Assembly: GCA_002682825.1 (NCBI GenBank)
Contig: NOKP01000026.1
Location: 558,001-622,000, forward strand
Length of the DNA: 64,000 nt
Direction: 5' to 3'
Origin: Neonectria sp. B-13
Taxonomy: Eukaryota > Ascomycota > Sordariomycetes > Hypocreales > Nectriaceae
Below the pieces are notes generated by a model that was not told the DNA's origin, did no database searches, and worked only from the letters and a program-made list of their open reading frames with translations. Position 1 is the stretch's first letter. Each line of letters starts with the position of its first letter. Shown here one piece after another: positions 34,375 to 45,555 of this stretch. The position numbers and the translations under genes are program-made.

Positions 34375-35681
34375 TCAACTCTGATACACCTTGTGGTGTG
34401 GCTCTCTGAACTTTCTCACCCAATGTTGTCGGATCCTGGCGGGCATCTTGCAAAACACCATTGCCTTGCTCTCGTTGACGAGCACGCTTTCTGAAACCTT
34501 GACCTGTAGGTCCAAGTCCTCGTTGGCAAAGTCCCGAAAGAACACATCGAGTGCCTCCTCCTGCCACCGGAGGGAGGTTCGCGACCTGACGGCCTCGATG
34601 AGCTCCTCGAGAAGCGGGGCATGGGCCGAGACCTGGGCCGAGACCTGAGAGGGCGACCCGATGCTGGGCCCGTTGGAGACGGCGAGGGGGGGTATGGACG
34701 AGTTAAGTGTGGCCGCCGTCGCGAGGGCACGCGACCCGTCGTTGGAGGACGTTCGGCGGCGCTTCTCGGGAGACCCAGGCGTTTGCTGGCCAAAGGCACC
34801 GGCGGAGGCGGGCGGCGTTGACTCGAACGAGGCCGGGGTACTTGTAGTCGGTAGCTGGCGCTTGCGGTTCTGGGTTGTGGTCTCGTCCGGGGGAGTGAGA
34901 GCGCTGGAGCTACCAGTCGGGGCGCGAGGGGGTATCGAGGTCGAGGTCGGCCGCTGCTGGGCGCCGTTGCTAGTCGACGGGGTGAGCGAAGATGCGATCA
35001 AGGCAGATCGCTGGTTGGGGCTCTCGGGGCCGGGCGGGCGCGGAGGTGGTTCGTTCTGCAGGTTGAGGATACTGGTGCCGGGCATATCCGAGTCTTCGGC
35101 GATAGGGCCATCAGTCCGTCTCCGGGGCTTCATGATGCGCTTGGGCGCACCGCCGGAGCCTATGACATCGGGGTATAGGATCTCCATGTAGTCTTCGTGG
35201 TCGAAGGGTCGCCCTCGGAGGGCTCTGGACAGGGGTTCCCGCTGGGGTGCTGTTAGTGACGTGATCTCCAGGTCTGGTCGTCAGTCAGGCGACGGCGTCT
35301 CACCTCGATATGCGCCGTCCAGGCGTCCTCGGTGGCGGTGACGGTGCGGGTAACAGAGTTGTAGAGGAACTCGGGGTCCTCGCGCAGGCCGCGCCACAAG
35401 CGGAAGCGTTTCCTTGCATTGTCGCTCTTGTTGATCAGGTGGCTTTTGGTGGGATAGGCGCCGTGGCTCTCCTGCAGGGCCTGGGCGGCGCGTTCCCAGG
35501 CCTCGGCCTTGAAGCTGCTGTTCTCGCGCAGGCCGAGCTGGACGCTCTCGCAGAGGCTGCGGAAGAAGGTGGCTTCGTAGGCGGGGGTCCAGCTGAAGCG
35601 CGGTGCTCGGCGGTCGCGATCGACACGGGCGGCGGCGGCCTGGCCGTCGGGGCCGAGGACGTCGCCGTCGTCTTCGGACAT
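34375..35681 (-). CDS. Myb/SANT-like DNA-binding domain protein
   Basis: Exons (minus) 35681-35304 and 35241-34375 give 414 aa; intron 62 nt. Residues about 28-125 resemble the Myb/SANT-like domain (RFSWTPAYEATFFRSLCESVQLGLRE... SFKAEAWERAAQALQESHG... LINKSDNARKRFRLWRGLRED). The middle (170-330) is low complexity, Pro/Ser/Thr-rich. The C-terminal block (RWQEEALDVFFRDFANEDLDLQVKVSE) is acidic and helical. Domains of this type occur in transposon-derived regulators and in fungal nuclear proteins. No transposase partner or terminal repeats seen nearby. A nuclear role is inference. Confidence 0.8.
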
Positions 35682-37211
35682 GGGATGATGGATGGATGGA
35701 CGGATGGACTCGGACGCAATTGGGGAAGAAGGATGAGAAAAAGGGCGAGGATAAGGACGGAAAATAGGAGGGACGGAGCAAAGAGCGGTCGCGGAGGGAG
35801 GAGAAAGCGACCCTGGAGCTTTGTCGCTGTGTGAGGGTACTGACGATGGGTGCAGAGTGGGACCGCGGTGGTCGTTGCGCTGGGCGTCGTGGTCGTGGCC
35901 GTGTCCTATCGCGTCGCTGCAGCTGGGATAAGGTCTCGGTCTCTCGGTCAATCAGGTTCGCTTGCTTCGTCAGTCTCGGCGTCGTTCGTTCTGTTCTCGT
36001 TCACCGCGCTCGCTCGCTCAAGCTGGGCCTTTGGCAAGGCGAGGCCGTGGGCGTGGAATCCAATCCAATGGCTTCCCGACTGGGAATGGGCCGTTCGGTG
36101 GAGACGGAAAAAACAGAGGTCACCTGGACCAACTGTGGATTTTGCCTGTCACGTGCGTCGTCGCCCTCACCTTAGCTTCAGAACGGTCACCTGTCGGGTC
36201 ACGGTGTTGCTCAAAACGTTCACCGTTTTTTCATCGACATTGTCACATTGGCGTGCGTGTCCAACATGACTTGACGTCTCGTTTTCGTCCCTTTGCTTCT
36301 GCTGGCTTTCAACACGTTAACACCCAAAACACTGAACCAAGCAGAGCATTTTGGCAGCACTCACTAGGAAGTCAGTCAGGAATAAGTTACCCCTTTGGCA
36401 ACACCATCTCAGCCGACACGAGATCCTCATGCAAACAGACCTCATCTCTCTTCATTCCCACACGGAACAATAACACAATAACAACATAATTAAGAGACGC
36501 CGTAGTCAAGGGACTCAATCCTACTCCGCGCAGGTGGATGGCGCCCGCTTTTAATAGGTCTCACCCCTTGCTAGCCGCCTTTACCGCCCGAACAATGGTC
36601 CCCTGATTTTCCGATTATGACGGGTCAACACTTCATTTCCAGACCGCAATCCAAGTCCCACTATGCACGGTGACTGCCGGATCTTTTCGTATCTACTTTA
36701 TATGACATCATCTTGACATTCTGACCACTTACGGGAATAATGCCGCCCTGTTCTCCACGCCGGTGCATCGCCAAGTCATTATCATCTCTTGGCTCCCGGG
36801 AAACATCACTTTGACTTATAAACCCATTCTAAGACACCACATCTGCTCTCCTTCAACGCCAAGCCTAAATCATGGCCGTCCGGAACACAGAAAAATTCCC
36901 CGTGGAGCATGTGAGTCCCAAATAGAGCCTATAGACAAATAGGAAACCGATAAAATCTCTGAGGAACCAAGTTTTATCTGACCTTAGCCTCGAGAGTTGA
37001 GTTGTGACACGCAACCAGAGAATCAGAAAGCTTGATCATGAGTCTCCGCATTTACAACGCATATTTTCCTCTCTCCGTTTCTCCATGACCTTGCTGTCCA
37101 TGGTGTAAAAACTCGACCGCCTCGTCTTCTCACTACTTAGATCTCTTCAATCAAACATCTCATCCAACATCTCCGTACACATCGCGCCAAATCCTCTATT
37201 GCCATCCCACA
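35682..37211. other. Intergenic stretch, divergent promoter
   Basis: 1.5 kb between the Myb/SANT-like gene (minus) and the F-box-like gene (plus). It includes a GGAT-rich run 35686-35708 in the leader of the former. A short frame at 36871 (MAVRNTEKFPVEH, then a GTGAGT donor) follows TATAAA near 36816 and could be the first exon of a tiny gene, but no convincing next exon was found. Confidence 0.4.
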
Positions 37212-38944
37212 ATGACGGGCTGGCCAAAGCTATCAAACGAGCTTCGTTGGATGATCACCGGCTTCATCCAACAAGACTACTGTTGTGAATCCGACCTGTA
37301 CGCTCGCGCACGCTACGCCAGCGTTTGCAAGGAATGGCAGTTCATTTTTGAAAGAGAAACCTTTGGACTCCTCATCCTCGATCAGCACCGCCTTCAACAT
37401 TTGAGAGCGTTTGTTGGTCGCAATACGGAACGGCGTAACAACGTGCGGTGCATTCTTTTACGTGTCAAGCTCGCAGAATACGACTGCACGTCCTGCGAAT
37501 CGTTGGAAGATGAAGCCACAAGCAAAAGGTAACAAGCTGGGTCTCCTTTTTTCTCTTTCATTTCTCGTACTGACCTGAACCCCCAGAAATGATATGGTCT
37601 TCATCAAGACACTCCGGAAGTTCTTGGCCATTGTGTCAACGTGGAAGAGACCAAACGGTCCGGGCATTTCACTAGATCTCGGAGCCTACTCTCCGAGTGA
37701 TTCAAAGCACACCTTTAGAGACTTCCGCTTTACGGAGGGCTACAACTACCTAGCTGACTCGGAGTCCGACAAAATCGTCGATGCATATGAGCGCCACGCT
37801 TCGACGCTTCATGACCCCGACGACACCTGTCCCGGATGGGCCAATGCCTGTAGGGGCCAGCCTACTCTCGCAGCTAAACGACGAACTCTAGCGGTTTTGG
37901 GAGATCCGCGGTCGGCTCATTTCGATGTGTTGTTCTCCCAGGCGGGCGGACGGAGGCAGCCGACAAGGTTTCCAAGGGCAGAGGTCATCACGAGCCTAAG
38001 TATTCGACGGCACTACTATCGGATGATTTCACCACATATCCTCTCAATGCTTCTACGGCAAAGCTTGTTCAACTTGACATGCTTTCGACATGAGATGTGG
38101 CATCATTTGGATGAGCCCCTCCCTCAGGTACTTTTTAACCAGGTGTATTTTCGACAGGGTAAGACCCAAAGAGAACGCTGAACGTCTAATTCGGTGTCGC
38201 AAAATCAGGCATACCGGTTCCTGTACAGATAATATTCGATACTAACCTGGCTGTTCAATTTTAGATTACGAACAACTACTTACTAACGACATGCCAAGCA
38301 CAGTACGCGACTTTCATTTCTTTGAGGATTTCAACAAAACCTTGCATCCAAACAAATATGCGCCTCTCAGATTTTCGCCTCCTTTTGCATTGAGCAAATC
38401 CCTCGCCTATTCTAGCCGCAGTTTTCGGAGACTGTCCGCTTCTTTTGTCATCGATGCCATGGGTTTCTTCCTCCGGCGCAGAGCAGGCGACCGGGAACCA
38501 GACGTGCACACTACAATACATTACCCAAACCTCGAGACGCTAGTATTGACATCCTCTCAACTGCAGCCTATAGGTAATCGGGATATGGCACCCAGAATGC
38601 TTATTTCTGCGGGCGTGACAGCACTTTATCACATGCCGAAACTACAAGTTATGGAGCTTTGGAATGCTGGCCCAGGATTTGGCTGCCTCTTCCAGTACAA
38701 GAGGCTGAATGAGAAGCTGGAGGTCAACTGGTCGAGCACGTGGGATATGGACATGGACATGGTGTTTGACGCTTGGGACAGCATGGCGAGGCATAAGCAG
38801 CCGGGACGTATCCTCGAGGTCAAGACACAGCGACTTCCAGGGGACCGCATCACGAGCTATAGCGATTTCCTCTGCCATTTGTCATTAGAGCGAGATATTC
38901 TCCATGATATATCGAGGGCTCAGGTGAACTTGGAGAACCGGTGA
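37212..38944 (+). CDS. F-box-like protein
   Basis: Exons 37212-37528, 37587-38158 and 38265-38944 give 522 aa; introns 58 and 106 nt. The N-terminus has an F-box-like helix set (WPKLSNELRWMITGFI... ARYASVCKEWQFIFERETF), normally the Skp1-binding part of SCF ubiquitin ligases. The rest is a long helical/strand region with no clear leucine-rich repeats (HLRAFVGRNTERRNNVRCILLRV, NLETLVLTSSQLQPIG, KLQVMELWNAGPGFGCLFQY), a pattern common in large fungal F-box families. Target unknown. Confidence 0.82.
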
Positions 38945-40596
38945 GGTTGTGGTACGGTGGAGATGGCATGGGGTATGTTGAGAATGATGATGGTCGGATT
39001 GCCGCCATTGGAGGAGACGAGGCGAGATGATGGTTTTGAAATAGGGTCGTATATCAGGCACGAACGACGAGAGGGGAAGAATCAATGATACGATTGAAGC
39101 CCTTTAATATGACGTTCATCAACGAATATGTTTGTTCTCGGTAACAAGCGACTCAAGCAGGGAATTGGAAAATAGTGGTGTGGGCCTGTTGACTTCTTAG
39201 GGGATCCAACTTGACAGCCCGATGAAAAGTGTTCATTATTAGAGTAGGGTGACTATAATACAAAAAGTTTGCTGAGAAGAGAATATCTAAATAATACAGG
39301 TAGTTCGTAGTCTCATGATTAGTTCATTGGGCAGGCTCTTCCTGGCACGCATAAAGTCCATAAGCTGGATGTAGTGATTAGCCTTGCTCTCCCGTTCCGG
39401 CACTAGATCGATATCGCGGATGTGATGGTTGCACCCGCAAGACACTAGCTAGTGTGCTTATGTGAGACTTCGGCCTGCCTTGGTCACACATTTGACACAT
39501 TGTCGCTACACCCGGTCTCGTCCAGACATGAGCCGTCGTGGCAGATATTTGTTGCGTAGGAGCCTGCAGCAAGACCGCTTCGTCGAAGCCGAGCATCCGC
39601 TCTTCGACGGCATTTTGACCATTTGTGGCTTTGGCTACGACTTCTCCGGCGAGGATGGCGAGGACGGGGAGCCCTCGTATCAGAGGAGGGAGACCGGCTT
39701 GGACGTTGGAGAGCTTGGCAGCTTTGGAGAGCTCGGTTTGAAGAGACGGAAATGTCCTGCTCGGAGACATGGAGAGCCGCGTGTTGATGGGTATTATTGA
39801 GATTTATTCGGTTTCGGCTGTTGAATATGGTGGGCATAAAGAATGAAGATTTACCAAGTGTCGTGAGAGAAAACAAGGAAGCATTTAACATAATGTTGAA
39901 GATGCGGGGCAGACGACTGAAACCTCAGGCAGCTCAGCACAGGTCAAAATGCTTGCTTAGTAGTGTTCGGCTAGGGGAAGCGTTTGTAGGGATAAGGGGC
40001 TCTCTCACGAATACTCTGGCGCTTTCTCTAGGCGTCGAGAATGTGTCTTTTGGGCCCATTCCCACCAATCTCAAAGTTCAACGTTGATTGAGTGGTCTGC
40101 GAAGAAACACGCGAGGCCCCAATCGGGAGCAATGAAGCGCTGCTGCGGGTCTCATTTACGAGTATCGTTCATTGGTGTTCCACGCAACGGACCGGCGGCG
40201 GAAACGTGCTCGTTATCCGCGAAAACCAGGGCATCAAAGCGCTATCGCGAACCGCTAGCGTGAATCCCCAGCAGGGAGGACTTCACTGAATTGCATGTGC
40301 GGCAAGCCAGCATGCCTCGTTGGAGAATCTTGAATGGAAACGGCTTGCAGGTTGATATAACAGAAACAAGAATATGTGATGTGGCATGGCTCAGGGGCTT
40401 TTTACATTCAATCGCCCGAAGCCCGTACCATGTAGAAGAGGTACAACAAGTAACCTTGTAATGCTTGGGGCGCTATTATCCCACTCCGCTCCACGCCCGA
40501 CAGTGTCAACCAGCTTCAATCGCCCAAGATTAAATGCCGCGACCCAAACAACAGTCGCCTGTAAAAGATGAGTTAAAAAAAGAGTTTATAGACTCC
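38945..40596. other. Intergenic stretch
   Basis: 1.65 kb. Overlapping open frames on both strands at 39378-39891 have no intron signs or family motifs; one (minus 39770-39378) contains a hydrophobic LPVLAILAGEVV stretch but is not supported as a gene. Confidence 0.4.
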
Positions 40597-41185
40597 CTAT
40601 AGAACCGCAGCTACGCCGAGAACAAGCATGCCAAAGACACCGAGAGGCCCGACGGCGGCCGCTCCGTCGGTGCTGGCGGTGGTGCTCACGGCGTCGCCCG
40701 AGCCAGAGCCAGAAGCGGAGGCGTCGGCGCTGGGAGTCGAGTCGGGCCCCGGTGTGATGGTCGTTGAGGCAGAGGTGCCCGTTTTAGAGGCATCTCCGGC
40801 CGTGCTCTTGCCCGTCGCTTTGCCGCCGAGGGCTGAGGTGGATGAGGACGCAGCAGAGCAGAACTCAATGGCGGCGGGGAGGACTGATTCTGTACGACGA
40901 TGCGTGTTAGGTACTACTACGATCGCGAGAGAATGAGAAGAACGTACCAATAGCTTTGTCGGCGCCGCACTCCTCCATGACACAGTTCACGGCCTGGCCG
41001 TAGATAGCCTCGTAGTTGGACTGCACGCACCAGCAGACGGCGTCGGACGTCGAGCAGTCGGTAGCCTTTTCGGTGCCCTCGTTGAGGCACTCGATGGAGC
41101 ACTCGGGGAAGTAGTCCTCCTTCTTGACGTCGGCCACGGCGAAGCCAGTAGCGAGGGCAGCGAGGATGAGTGTAGACGTCTTCAT
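40597..41185 (-). CDS. GPI-anchored CFEM protein (haem/iron uptake type)
   Basis: Exons (minus) 41185-40948 and 40889-40597 give 176 aa; intron 58 nt. Residues 1-18 form a signal peptide (MKTSTLILAALATGFAVA). The CFEM domain has all eight cysteines at 29, 33, 44, 51, 53, 68, 73 and 90. Asp48 sits in the D-x2-C-x-C position that ligates haem in Candida CFEM proteins. A Ser/Thr/Ala-rich stalk (95-150) leads to a hydrophobic end (GPLGVFGMLVLGVAAVL) typical of a GPI signal. It is therefore a wall or membrane surface protein. It faces a siderophore-type transporter across a promoter with GATA iron sites, which favours an iron role over the adhesin or effector roles of other CFEM proteins. Confidence 0.92.
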
Positions 41186-41612
41186 ATTGGCTGTGGTCTT
41201 GGATAAAGAAAACTGGGCAAAGGAGAGTAGACGGAGATGTGCTGGTTGAGGTGACGATGGGAGCATGCAGGCACGTGGAGTTTATAGCTGCGGCTCGCCC
41301 CCAGCTCTTGCAGCTCCCCCGGTCTGGCACACCGTGATCGTGGCAGGCTGCAGCTTCCAAGCTTCTCGCAGGCCAAGTTCGCGTACCTCGGGTGCTCGGG
41401 ATGGAGCACCCAGGCACGCATGGCTTGATCTGGTGCGGCGTGTAAGGGAACAGAAGCGGGCTTTGACGCGTTGGTGTTGGTGGCATTTCCCTCTTGCTGT
41501 TAGGCTCTTGGCCTTTGCGTGGCATGACACTGACAAGGTGGGGGGCCCCGAAACCGCTCAAATGCAATTCCACGTTCGAAGCCTCAAATGGAGCGTCTTT
41601 TCAGCTGGCGCT

Positions 41613-41711
41613 CCGGGGGCGACAGGGAGTGGCCGATCGTGGGTTGTGACGGAACGGAGCTGTCGGGAGAACAAGCGAAGCCGTGCAGCAAAAGGCCCGG
41701 GGGCGACAGGG
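41613..41711 (+). repeat. 15-bp direct repeat in the iron promoter
   Basis: CCGGGGGCGACAGGG occurs at 41613-41627 and again exactly at 41697-41711, 84 bp apart. Meaning unknown; it could be a binding site or a small duplication. Confidence 0.7.
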
Positions 41712-41782
41712 GCCGTTACAGGGGAGCCCCAGGGGTTTGCGGGCGGTGATTGGTTGTCATGGACCCGTAATGAGATAAAAAG

Positions 41783-41801
41783 TTATCTGATCATCAGATA
41801 A
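41783..41801. promoter_or_regulatory. Inverted pair of SreA/SRE-type GATA sites
   Basis: TTATCTGAT-C-ATCAGATAA: two perfect copies of ATCWGATAA, one on each strand, separated by one base. This is the known extended GATA consensus of fungal siderophore/iron repressors (SreA, SRE, Sre1). Another AGATAA lies at 41773-41778. It sits near the middle of the divergent promoter, about 600-690 bp from either ATG. Confidence 0.85.
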
Positions 41802-42486
41802 GGTGCGGTCGTTGGAGTGCCAAGGCACGGCCGAGATGGTTTGTGGGTGTTCCCTGTCAGATTGTCACCTCTCCGACTCTTCCCCCCTGCCCAACAAGGC
41901 ATTGTCCCCTGCTCGCCCGTCGGAGTTCGGGTCCATTGCCCTGGCATGCGTGTTTAAGCCTATTTCAACTTGTCCTGCTTTGGGCAACAGAGGGCCGCAG
42001 CAGGTACTTATGACTGCCCATTGCCCACTCTTCACATGGCATTGGCATTGCTCCGCAGTGACAGTAGTGGTTCGTGGACCTGGTTCGTGAGCCTGTGACC
42101 TCTTAGCGTGTGCGGCGTGGCTTTTCGAGTCGTTGATGCTAGTGTTGATGCTGGTCCCTGAACCCTTCTCCGTCCCCCGGCTCCGACGCCGACGCCGGAC
42201 AGATCGGCACCAGCCCTACTAGGTAGACTGGCCAGGTCGAATCATGTTAGACCAAGCCCAGAAGAATACGGACGGTTCTTACCGGAAAGACTGCAGACTG
42301 CGGTGCCTTAGCTAGCTGCCGGCTGCCGAGTCCGCACCACCTGCCTATAATAACAACCTTCCCAGCGGCGCATTTCACCACCACCACCGCTCTGGTCCCT
42401 TTCCGGAGTCGCAGCTCACGGAAATTTCCTCTCTGCTCACCATCTGGCTCGCGCTTCCACCTATCGCCACTTCAACCCAGCTCACC

Positions 42487-44408
42487 ATGGGCTTCTTCTC
42501 CAAAAACAAGACGGCCTCGGAAGCCGTCGACCCAGCCCCCGTCGACCACATCTCCAAGGAGATGGGCGGCTCCGACGCTGTTAATGATGCCGACACGGAT
42601 AGCGGCAAGATCCCGGAGGTTACGAGCAGCTATCAGGCTGGAGTACGCCAGATTGAGGCCATCACCACTGTCTGGACGAAGCGTGATATGATTATGGCAT
42701 ACGGAATGTGAGTTTGACTTACAGTCACTGCGTGGTTGCTTGTGCAGCCACACCAGGAGACTAGCCATCTCAAGCATCTGATATAACGTACTAACATACT
42801 ATCGACAGTATCTGGTTCATCTACTTCATTACCTCCACCCAAGAAGTCGTCATCCGCTCTCTCAGCCCCTTCGTCACCAGTGAATTCTCGGCTCACTCTC
42901 TCACGGCCGTCACTGGCATCATTTCCAGCTTGTTCGGCGGCCTGTCCAAGCTCGTCTTTGCCAAGATCATGGATACCTGGGGCCGTCCCCACACCCTCAT
43001 CCTCACCATGGTCATCTGGATCTGCGGCTTCATCATGATGGCCGGCTGCAAGAACGTCGAAACTTACGTTGCTGCGCAGGTCTTTGCCGTCACTGGGTAT
43101 GCGCACGAAACTCCCACCAGTTCCTCCTATTAGTTCTAACTAACCTCATTATACAGCGCCCAAGGTGTGAGCTACTGCATGACTGTCTTCATCGCCGACA
43201 CCTCGTCCTTGGTCAACCGTCCCCTGATGCTCACGTTCGCCACCTCTCCCTACATCATCACCACCTGGATCGGTGGCCCCATCGCGAACAGCATCATCAA
43301 AGGCATTGGCTTCCGTTGGGGCTTTGGCATCTGGGCCATTGTCATCCCCTTCGTCGTCTCCCCGCTGGCTATTCTCTTCTTCTGGAACGGCCGCAAGGCT
43401 GAGAAGCAAGGACTCATCGCCCCTCGCAAGCCAGATATTTCCGTCAAGTCGGCTATCGATTGGTGCATCGAGGCAGACATGTTCGGCATCTTGATTCTGG
43501 CGTCTGGGATGACCCTCTTCCTCTTGCCCATGTCCATCTACTCCCGCCAACCCGAAGGCTGGAAGTCGCCTATGATCATCGCCATGATCATCGTCGGCGG
43601 CCTGCTCATCATTGCTTTCGTCCTTTGGGAAAAGTACCTCGCTCCCGTCACGTTTATCCCATTCAAGCTCCTCGCCGACCGTACCGTCTTCTTCGGCGGC
43701 CTCATGTTCACCTTTGTCTTCTGGAACTCGGCCATCTGGGGAAGCTACTTCACCTCGATGCTGCTGGTTGTCTGGAACACGGGAGTCACCCAAGCCACCT
43801 ACATCAGCAACATCTACCGTGTAGGCTCCTGCTTCTCGGCCATCATCATCGGATACCTGATGGTCAAGACCGGTCGGTTCAAGTGGGTTAACGTCTACTT
43901 CGCCATTCCTCTGATGCTTCTCGGCGTTGGTCTCATGATCCACTTCCGTCAGCCCGATCAGAACATTGGCTACGTCGTCATGACCCAGATCTTTGTTGCC
44001 TTTGCTGGTGGCCCCATTGTTGTTGCCGGTGAGATGGCTATGATGGCCCCGTCGGATCATCAGCATATTGCTGTCCTCATTGCAATCCTTGATCTCTTTG
44101 GTAGCATCGGTACCGCTGTTGGTTCGACTGTTTCTGCCGCCATCTGGACTGGAACGTTCCGAAACCGCCTTGTTGCCCATCTCCCCCTGACCGCCGACAT
44201 CGACTCTATCTATGGCAGCATGTACACACAACTGGCCTACAAGCACGGTACCGAGATCCGATACGGCATCTCTCTCGCCTACGGTGACAGCCAGAGATAC
44301 ATGCTCATCACTAGTGTGTGCATCTTGGCCCTGGGCTGGTTCTGTGTCTTCCTTTGGAGAGACATCAAGGTCACCGGTATCAAGCAAGTCCGCGGTAACG
44401 TTGCGTAG
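42487..44408 (+). CDS. MFS siderophore-iron transporter (SIT/Mir type)
   Basis: Exons 42487-42707, 42809-43096 and 43157-44408 give 586 aa; introns 101 and 60 nt. A polar N-terminal tail of about 65 residues is followed by about 14 membrane helices. SIT-family marks: GIIWFIYFITSTQEVVIRSLSPFVTSEF, FGGLSKLVFAKIMDTWGRPHTL (MFS motif A region), AQGVSYCMTVFIADTSSLVNRPLMLTFATSPYIITTWIGGPIA, GFRWGFGIWAI and the late LAYGDSQRYMLI. These proton symporters take up ferric hydroxamate siderophores at the plasma membrane. Divergent from a CFEM surface protein; the promoter GATA sites predict repression by iron. The exact siderophore cannot be told. Confidence 0.93.
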
Positions 44409-45041
44409 ATTTGCCGACCCTGATCTTCATCTTTCATCTTCGGAAGCCTGTCTGCTCTCGCAGGTCTTGGGCCCTAGGAGCCCTTTTATCCGGTATTCCA
44501 GCAAGACAGGTTTGGCCCCGTTGGAACACTTGCCTGGGCATCAATATGATATGCTTGGTAATTTAGACCTAAAAGCTATGCGGATTTGAGGTTGCTATGG
44601 CTGGATGGCTTGCTCTTTGCAACTAGTAAGGCTGCGTCGGGCAGGCGAGTTACTATTTCAAACTAATGTATTAACTAATTTAATTTGACTATGGAACTCA
44701 TGCGTATTTCCGGTAGTCCTTTGAGACTCTATCAAGTGGGTTGATTGTATTCAAGATCAGCCCTCAGTGACCATTTCTGCCATACATCGACAACCTCTCG
44801 TCCTTAACTGGTGGCGTAACAATTACGAGGATCGTCAAGACTGAAACTTCCTCTGGAAACTTTTATTTTACGTTCTGCTTAAGTAGGCGTGCACCGAATA
44901 GTGTCTAGGTACAATCTAGTTTTATTCCTGAGCTTCCCTTACTTGGACAACTTGGGGCATCTAGATATTAACAAGAACAAATCTGACCTAAGCCGTAGAA
45001 AGTCCCCCTAGCGTCACCGCCAGCATTCCTCTTTGGAGTCC
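44409..45041. other. Intergenic stretch
   Basis: 633 bp between convergent genes. No gene recognised. Confidence 0.5.
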
Positions 45042-45555
45042 CTATCGGCTGCACACAAGATCGCCATAGACGTTGGTGATGGATGTGATGTCTGCAAAAA
45101 GCTATTAGTTAACGTTTTATCACACTAGCAATACGGATGGCTGTGGGGACGCACCTAGGTTAAGAGTTACGGCCTCGGAGTCACCAGAGCAGGTGCAACT
45201 GATCCACGGGCGAGTCACCCCTAACGAGCCGTAAATCGTATCGTCAAGACGATACACAGTGCAATCCTTGCATGAATCGCCAAAAGTGCCGTCACCACCA
45301 GGCGCCTGCCACACTGTTTAGCCTAAACTCATCCAAAAGAGGGGAACAACATACCGAGATCTTGCCGCCTGTGTACTTCAAGCAGTGGTACAGATCCAAC
45401 TCGGCTTCAACAAAGGTGCCTTTGCCGTCACCACTGTTGCACTGCGCGGTGAGAATTCCCGTGGAGGAGTCGAGGGTCTCGTCATCGCAGGATTGGCCCC
45501 AGTCTCCAGCGATGGCGGAGGCAGTGAAGAGTAAAAGGGTGACGAGAAACTTCAT
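45042..45555 (-). CDS. Secreted cyanovirin-N homology (CVNH) lectin-like protein
   Basis: Exons (minus) 45555-45355, 45305-45155 and 45091-45042 give 133 aa; introns 49 and 63 nt. Residues 1-16 form a signal peptide (MKFLVTLLLFTASAIA). The mature chain has the CVNH pattern: WGQSCDDETLDSSTGILTAQCNSGDG... VEAELDLYHCL, ending with a short exon DITSITNVYGDLVCSR, the usual strand and final cysteine of the domain. It has extra cysteines in the middle (SCKDC, SCTCSG) compared with a minimal CVNH unit. CVNH proteins often bind mannose-rich glycans; a secreted form could act on cell surfaces, but the ligand is unknown. Confidence 0.85.

Larger units (their letters stand above)
41186..42486. promoter_or_regulatory. 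Divergent promoter, CFEM / siderophore transporter
   Basis: 1.3 kb shared by the two iron-related genes. TATA-like elements: TATAAAC on the minus strand (41280-41286, 95 bp before the CFEM ATG) and TATAATAA on the plus strand (42346-42353, about 140 bp before the transporter ATG). It contains the inverted GATA pair at 41783-41801 and a 15-bp direct repeat (41613-41627 and 41697-41711). Confidence 0.7.

Noticed and set aside
34661..35191. 176-codon plus-strand frame across the Myb/SANT-like gene
   Set aside because: Gly/Arg-rich shadow of the low-complexity coding region.
39378..39891. Overlapping frames on both strands, one with a hydrophobic stretch
   Set aside because: Three competing frames, none with family support or promoter signs.
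41265..41801. 178-codon plus-strand frame in the CFEM/transporter promoter
   Set aside because: It overlaps TATA and GATA elements and has no conserved feature.
43149..44387. 412-codon open frame antisense to the siderophore transporter
   Set aside because: It mirrors the coding exon in a codon-biased GC-rich gene; the product is a meaningless acidic/His-rich string with no motif.
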